DNA from: Clostridium sp. CAG:448 | GTDB lineage: Bacteria; Bacillota; Clostridia; Oscillospirales; CAG-272 | DNA length: 8,721 bases | Reading direction: 5' to 3' | NCBI GenBank assembly: GCA_000433415.1 | Contig: FR890531.1 | Location: forward strand, 1-8,721 | Shown here: positions 4,649 through 8,721 of the stretch, in pieces | Layout: every line of letters starts with the position of its first letter | How positions within the stretch are numbered: position 1 is the stretch's first letter | Position numbers and translations under genes: made by a program | The notes under the pieces: generated by a model | The model's input: only the letters and a program-made list of their open reading frames with translations | The model's database searches: none | What the model was told of the DNA's origin: nothing

Positions 4649-7600
4649 ATGAAGAAATTTACGCTTCTTGCTCTTGCATTTTGCTTGGCTTGTCTGCTGA
4701 TAGCGTGCGGTGGGGGGGATGAGACCGGCACCGATAAGGCGACTGATGCATCCAGTGCGCAAACATCCGAGTCTGCGACGACGGAGACTTCCAGCGAGTC
4801 TACGACTATTCCGGACGAGTCTGCGGCTGAATCCACCAAGGCTCCGGAGGAGTCCGAAACGGACGATCCGGCTTTGTCGTTGGATCATTATATTGCCGTA
4901 ACCGGCTTTTCCAGCCAGAAAGATTATGAAGAGCTGCTGAAGTCGTTGGCACGTGCGCACTATACATTTACCCTTTACACGGATGAGGCTTGTGAGACGG
5001 AGTATGTTCCGGATGACAAACCTTGTCAGTTGTATGTGAAGTATACCCCTGTTTCCTATCAGATCACATACATGGTGAACGATGCTGCTGCAACGTTGGA
5101 AGGAAATCCCTCCTCTTATACCATTGAGGATGTTGTTAACTTTGCTACCGGCGCAACGCCCGCAGAGGGGTACAGCTTTGCCGGTTGGTTCTATGACGCA
5201 GATTGCACAGAGCCAGCCACTGGTCTTGCAGCCGGAAGCTATGGTGATGTAACGGTGTATGCGAAATTCACTGCCAATACTTACAATATCCAGTACGTTG
5301 TGGTCGGTGGTACGAACGCCGAATCCAACCCTGCTTCCTACGTTTACGGTTCCGAGTTGACCTTTGATGCCGCTGTTGCAGACGACATGCATGTATTTGT
5401 CGGCTGGTATGCTGATGAGGCATGCACAAAGTCCCTGACCGGAATCGGCAAGACGGATGCCGGTGACAAGACCGTGTATGCGAAATTCAAGGCGTACAAT
5501 AAAGTAACATATGTGATTCCCAATGGCGTCAATGCTGAGGCAAACCCTGCGAAGTATCTTCCGGGTGGAGATCCGATTGACCTTGTCGATGCTGTGGCGG
5601 ACTTCTGCCATAAATTTGACGGTTGGTATGCCGATGCGGAATATCAGGTTCCCTGTAATTCAATTGAGCTTGATACAACCGGCGATTTAACATTCTACGC
5701 AAAGTTTACCTATATTCCGACGGAGGATGCGTACTTTGACTTTACACCTGTAACGGCTGCGGAACTGACGGCGCTTGGTGTGACCGGGTATGAGAATGTT
5801 GATGCGGACGAGGTGATCGGCTATGCGGTGTCCAATAAGGGATTGCAACTGCCCAAATATGTGGCATTTCCGGTGACGCACGAGGGCTTGCCTGTAATCG
5901 GCACTATCTGCAAGGTTATAAAGACGGACTTCACCATCAGTGCGTCAGGTGCGGCTACCCAGAAGGTCATCAATGCTGACGGTATTTTCGGCGTCGAGAC
6001 ACGAAATGATGCCAAGGAAAGCATGAATGTGGTATACTTCCCGTCTTCTTTCCTTTACATCGGTACAGGTTCTTTCCTGAACAACGGACTTCTCAAAGAG
6101 ATTGTGTTTGCGCCTGACAGCAAGCTGCAGGTTATCTGCGATGCTGCATTCCTCTCTGAAGCCGGTACTTCCAAAGATCCCAATCACGAGAAAAACGGCT
6201 CGTTCCGCAAAGCAAATCTGGCGGTTGAGTCCATCACGATCCCGGCAAGCGTCCGCAAGATCGGCGATTATGCGTTCTCCGCGGCAGCAAGCCTGAAGGC
6301 TGTTTATTTTGAAGAAGGCAGCAAGCTTGAGAGCATCGGCACTTACGCGTTCGGTGCCAATGTCAACACTGCTTATGTGCTTCGTGCTTCTTACGATGAT
6401 TTTACCCTTGTGATTCCTGCAAGTGTCAAGAGCATCGGTGCATACGCATTTGGTAACTTGGGACTGCACGGACTGGTATTTGCCGGGACGCCGGAATCGA
6501 TTGGAGATTACGCATTTGCCGTTAATGTCGAGACGGAATTTGTGAATGCCGCAAATGCGCTTAAATCAGTAAAAATTCCCGGATGCCCGACGATGGGCGG
6601 CTACATCTTCTCCGGCAACTGCGCACTGGAAAATGTAACCTTTGCCGATGATTTTGCACTGGCAGCTTTGCCGAAGGGAATTTTCAAGAATGCAGCGATC
6701 CGCACCATCGCATTGCCGGAATGCGTCAAGGCACTTGAAGCCGAATGCTTTGCCGGTTGCCGGAACTTTGAGGGCTTTGATGACTACATGAAGTTTGATT
6801 CGCTGGGGGACAGTTGCTTCTCCGGTTGTACGGGCCTCAAGAATACCGAAATTTATCTGAACTTCCCGACACTTCCCAAGGGACTTTTCTCCGGCAGCAA
6901 TTTGACCAAGATTACCATCGGTAAGGATGTCAAGGAGATTGCACGGAACTTCCACATGAGCAGCCCGGCGCTGACGGAATTGGTGTTTGAGGATGGCGGC
7001 ACCGAACAGTTGATTATCGGCTCGCAGGCGTTCAAGGAAACCTCCATCAAGGCGCTGGTATTCCCGGATCGCGGCGTTGAGATAGGTAGCAGCGCATTTT
7101 ATCAGGTTTCTGCACTGGAGTCCATTGACTTTGGCGAGGGCGTTGTGGTGATCGGCGAATCTGCTTTTGCGGCAGATAGCGGAACCAATTCTACTGTAAA
7201 AGATACGGTAGCATTCATGGTGACCGATCTCGTAATTCCCGCGAATGTAACTTCCGTCGGTGCCAATGCGTTCCACGGTCAGCACAACATCAAGAATCTG
7301 ACGATTGCCGCCAAGACGATCGGCGATGGCGCTTTCGCTATGACGCAGTTGAGTACGCTGACGCTGGAAGAGGGGGTTGAAACCATTGGAAAGTATGCCT
7401 TCTACGCATCTAATAAGTTGGGTGAGGTAAGCGGTGAGTATGCCAAGGGGCTTGGACAGAATATCGCGTCCGTTAACATTCCGTCGACTGTGACCATGAT
7501 CAATCAGTACGCTTTCCAGGGATGCCCGAAGCTGGCGACGCTGACCTTCACCATGGGCGGCACTGCTCCGCTGGAAATTGCTGCAGGTGCGTTTGATGCA

Positions 7601-8359
7601 TTGTCTGCGAACTTGGGTGGATTTACACCTAAGATTAAGACGGTTACTTTCCCGGCAAGACTGACCTCTTTCACCAACGAGGCATTTTACCGTATCACAA
7701 CGATTACGGCTTACAACATGGAAAATCCGGTTCCTGACGGGTTGGAAACGCCCAAATATACTTCCTTTGAAGGATGCCTTTATACAGCGGATATGACCAC
7801 GTTTGTCGGCATGCCGGGTGGTTACACTTACAATACAAAGAACTATCCGACCACCTCCTTTGCCTTCATGTTGTCGGACGGAAAGACCAAGCTGCAGGGA
7901 TTCCGTCTGCCTGAAAGTGTCAAATTTATCGGGGAGTATACCGAAAAAAAGAATGCCGCGGGGGTCATTACCCGCACCTATGTCAGCAAGTACGTGTTCG
8001 CGTCCGCTAAGATCCAGGTCGTGGATCTGAATGAGGCAACATTCCCGGGAAGCAGAAGCATTGGCATGTTCAGTATGCCCGCTCTGCAGAGACTGTATAT
8101 GAAGACATTCACGTTTACGGATTCCAACGGTAACACCGCAACGGCTGTCATAGACGCGACGCTGTTTGGTGCAACCTCCGTTTTGAACGCTTCAACATAT
8201 GTGGCGCCCAACTTCTGCATCTACGCCAGCGATGTGGCGGCAGCCGAGGGCGACCCGACCTGCTACAGTACGGCTTACGGAAAGCTGAAGAACTCCATGA
8301 ACTATATTGATGACAGATACAAGCTTTGCCGTATCGTTGCATGGGATGAAAAATTCTGA
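4649..8359 (+). CDS. BspA-like surface lipoprotein with InlB repeats and leucine-rich repeats, 1236 aa
   Basis: ATG 4649 follows GGAGG (4635-4639). Residues 1-19 are a lipoprotein signal peptide ending LLIA, with Cys20 lipidated. Residues 21-75 are a Ser/Thr/Glu-rich stalk. Residues 79-133 look like a degenerate repeat, then three InlB B-type (Flg_new-like) repeats span about 135-207, 210-280 and 281-353, each with an F-x-GW segment (FAGWFYDADC, FVGWYADEAC, FDGWYADAEY) and two ending VYAKF, one FYAKF. About 395-1030 is a BspA/LRR_5-type leucine-rich domain with units such as ITIPASVRKIGDYAF, LVIPASVKSIGAYAF and LVIPANVTSVGANAF. Residues 1040-1236 are a less repetitive C-terminal region with no recognised motif. 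There is no LPXTG sortase signal or C-terminal membrane segment, so the lipid is the only visible anchor. Related proteins mediate binding to host or microbial surfaces; the ligand here is unknown. The gene has its own promoter and a similar lipoprotein gene follows. Confidence 0.93.
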   Translation: MKKFTLLALAFCLACLLIACGGGDETGTDKATDASSAQTSESATTETSSESTTIPDESAAESTKAPEESETDDPALSLDHYIAVTGFSSQKDYEELLKSLARAHYTFTLYTDEACETEYVPDDKPCQLYVKYTPVSYQITYMVNDAAATLEGNPSSYTIEDVVNFATGATPAEGYSFAGWFYDADCTEPATGLAAGSYGDVTVYAKFTANTYNIQYVVVGGTNAESNPASYVYGSELTFDAAVADDMHVFVGWYADEACTKSLTGIGKTDAGDKTVYAKFKAYNKVTYVIPNGVNAEANPAKYLPGGDPIDLVDAVADFCHKFDGWYADAEYQVPCNSIELDTTGDLTFYAKFTYIPTEDAYFDFTPVTAAELTALGVTGYENVDADEVIGYAVSNKGLQLPKYVAFPVTHEGLPVIGTICKVIKTDFTISASGAATQKVINADGIFGVETRNDAKESMNVVYFPSSFLYIGTGSFLNNGLLKEIVFAPDSKLQVICDAAFLSEAGTSKDPNHEKNGSFRKANLAVESITIPASVRKIGDYAFSAAASLKAVYFEEGSKLESIGTYAFGANVNTAYVLRASYDDFTLVIPASVKSIGAYAFGNLGLHGLVFAGTPESIGDYAFAVNVETEFVNAANALKSVKIPGCPTMGGYIFSGNCALENVTFADDFALAALPKGIFKNAAIRTIALPECVKALEAECFAGCRNFEGFDDYMKFDSLGDSCFSGCTGLKNTEIYLNFPTLPKGLFSGSNLTKITIGKDVKEIARNFHMSSPALTELVFEDGGTEQLIIGSQAFKETSIKALVFPDRGVEIGSSAFYQVSALESIDFGEGVVVIGESAFAADSGTNSTVKDTVAFMVTDLVIPANVTSVGANAFHGQHNIKNLTIAAKTIGDGAFAMTQLSTLTLEEGVETIGKYAFYASNKLGEVSGEYAKGLGQNIASVNIPSTVTMINQYAFQGCPKLATLTFTMGGTAPLEIAAGAFDALSANLGGFTPKIKTVTFPARLTSFTNEAFYRITTITAYNMENPVPDGLETPKYTSFEGCLYTADMTTFVGMPGGYTYNTKNYPTTSFAFMLSDGKTKLQGFRLPESVKFIGEYTEKKNAAGVITRTYVSKYVFASAKIQVVDLNEATFPGSRSIGMFSMPALQRLYMKTFTFTDSNGNTATAVIDATLFGATSVLNASTYVAPNFCIYASDVAAAEGDPTCYSTAYGKLKNSMNYIDDRYKLCRIVAWDEKF
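5051..5707 (+). repeat. Three tandem InlB-type repeat units inside the surface lipoprotein gene
   Basis: Three units of about 71-73 codons share a beta-strand opening (ITYMV, IQYVV, VTYVI), an N-P-[SA]-x-Y turn, a GW-containing strand and an AKF ending. The DNA GTGTATGCGAAATTCA recurs exactly at the ends of units one and two. The units are otherwise diverged, so this is an old duplication rather than a recent expansion. They probably form the stalk carrying the leucine-rich domain. Confidence 0.8.
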
Positions 8360-8367
8360 CTCCATCG

Positions 8368-8395
8368 GGGTTGGCACATGAAAATGTGCCAACCC
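8368..8395 (+). terminator. Perfect 12-bp hairpin after the surface lipoprotein gene
   Basis: GGGTTGGCACAT (8368-8379) pairs perfectly with ATGTGCCAACCC (8384-8395) around a GAAA loop, eight bases after the stop codon. No T run follows on either strand, so it may be a transcript-stabilising or partial-termination hairpin between two cotranscribed genes rather than a classic intrinsic terminator. Confidence 0.55.
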
Positions 8396-8465
8396 ACACT
8401 TGCGTATTATAGCCCTCCCGTATCGACAGGAATTTGTTTTCTGTCCGCACAGAAAGGAAGCCTAC

Positions 8466-8721
8466 ATGAGAAAGAAAATTACCCGATATACCCGTCCCCA
8501 CGTTGTATTGACTGTGGTTTTGGTGCTGCTTTTGGGCGCGCTGCTGTTTGCATCGTGCACCGGGAACGGAACTGGTGACGGTGTCACAACGGATGCCGGA
8601 ACAGCCCCGGCGGAAACAAGTGCTGCATCTTCAGAGGAGATCACCTCTGAGCCGACAGTGACCGAGCCTGCGACCGATACGGCTCCGGCGGAGGAATCCA
8701 CCGATTCGGATACAACCGATT
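8466..8721 (+). CDS. Second surface lipoprotein, N-terminal part only (runs off window)
   Basis: ATG 8466 lies five bases after AAAGGAAG (8453-8460). The first 85 codons are open to the window end. Residues 1-30 form a signal peptide: a basic start (MRKKITRYTRPH), a hydrophobic run and FASC, with Cys31 as the lipidation site. Phe at -3 is a slight departure from the usual Leu/Val/Ile. Residues 32-85 are a Thr/Ala/Glu/Ser/Pro-rich stalk closely resembling that of the preceding lipoprotein in composition. That likeness and the 106-base gap suggest a paralogue, perhaps also BspA-like, in a tandem cluster. No separate promoter is clear in the gap. Weak hairpins GACAG 8425-8429 with CTGTC 8441-8445, and CTGT 8441-8444 with ACAG 8449-8452, exclude each other near the ribosome binding site. 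The main domain lies outside the window. Confidence 0.85.
   Translation, partial: MRKKITRYTRPHVVLTVVLVLLLGALLFASCTGNGTGDGVTTDAGTAPAETSAASSEEITSEPTVTEPATDTAPAEESTDSDTTD

Noticed and set aside
4643..5611. Minus-strand frame of 322 residues opposite the surface lipoprotein gene
   Set aside because: Long antisense frames arise here from repetitive, codon-biased repeats. The sense strand has a signal peptide, repeats, a promoter and a ribosome binding site.
6566..7285. Minus-strand frame of 239 residues opposite the leucine-rich domain
   Set aside because: Same reason: a codon-register shadow of the leucine-rich repeats without any start signals.
8462..8701. Minus-strand frame of 79 residues rich in Ser, Ala and Val
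   Set aside because: It is antisense to the Thr/Ala/Glu/Pro stalk of the partial lipoprotein, whose plus frame has a ribosome binding site, signal peptide and lipidation cysteine.

Overview
The window reads like a low-to-medium GC Firmicute of class Clostridia, most likely a gut Oscillospirales/Ruminococcaceae-type genome. The signs are very strong GGAGG ribosome binding sites, clean sigma-A promoters (one has a perfect TTGACA box), an XRE regulator with a TPR-like C-terminus, an IS3 transposase with two N-terminal helix-turn-helix units, and BspA-type lipoproteins. This placement is inferred from sequence style and family memory; no marker gene is present.

Left part (1-1553): an inverted-repeat, heptamer-rich element at the extreme left is followed by AT-rich non-coding DNA. 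Next comes an XRE-TPR regulator gene with its own promoter, a near-palindromic candidate operator at the expected transcription start and a strong terminator. The gene is split by a single-base frameshift at codon 60/61.

Middle-left (1554-2904): a compact, apparently structured RNA segment (1565-1734) leads into a 52-residue gene that starts with TTG behind a strong ribosome binding site. Convergent to it, on the minus strand, is an AT-rich gene for a lipoprotein of unknown function.

Middle (2905-3960, minus strand): a decayed IS3-family element. Its two reading frames are joined by a -1 shift, and it lacks the whole DDE catalytic region. It sits directly after the first 22 codons of what looks like a sigma-70-family gene. 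On its other side the transposase frame runs into a short foreign tail whose stop codon overlaps the lipoprotein ribosome binding site. The simplest reading is an old sigma-factor/lipoprotein operon whose centre was replaced by the insertion sequence and a deletion.

Right part (3961-8721, plus strand): an unassigned stretch with overlapping open frames is followed by an intergenic region with a consensus promoter and a leader that can fold over its own ribosome binding site. Then comes a 1236-residue surface lipoprotein with three InlB-type repeats and a long BspA-like leucine-rich repeat domain. A second lipoprotein with the same kind of Ser/Thr/Glu/Pro-rich linker starts at 8466 and runs off the end, so this looks like the start of a tandem surface-lipoprotein cluster. 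I found no CRISPR array, tRNA or rRNA, and no complete mobile element. The most novel-looking part is the structured RNA plus small-protein unit at 1565-1915.
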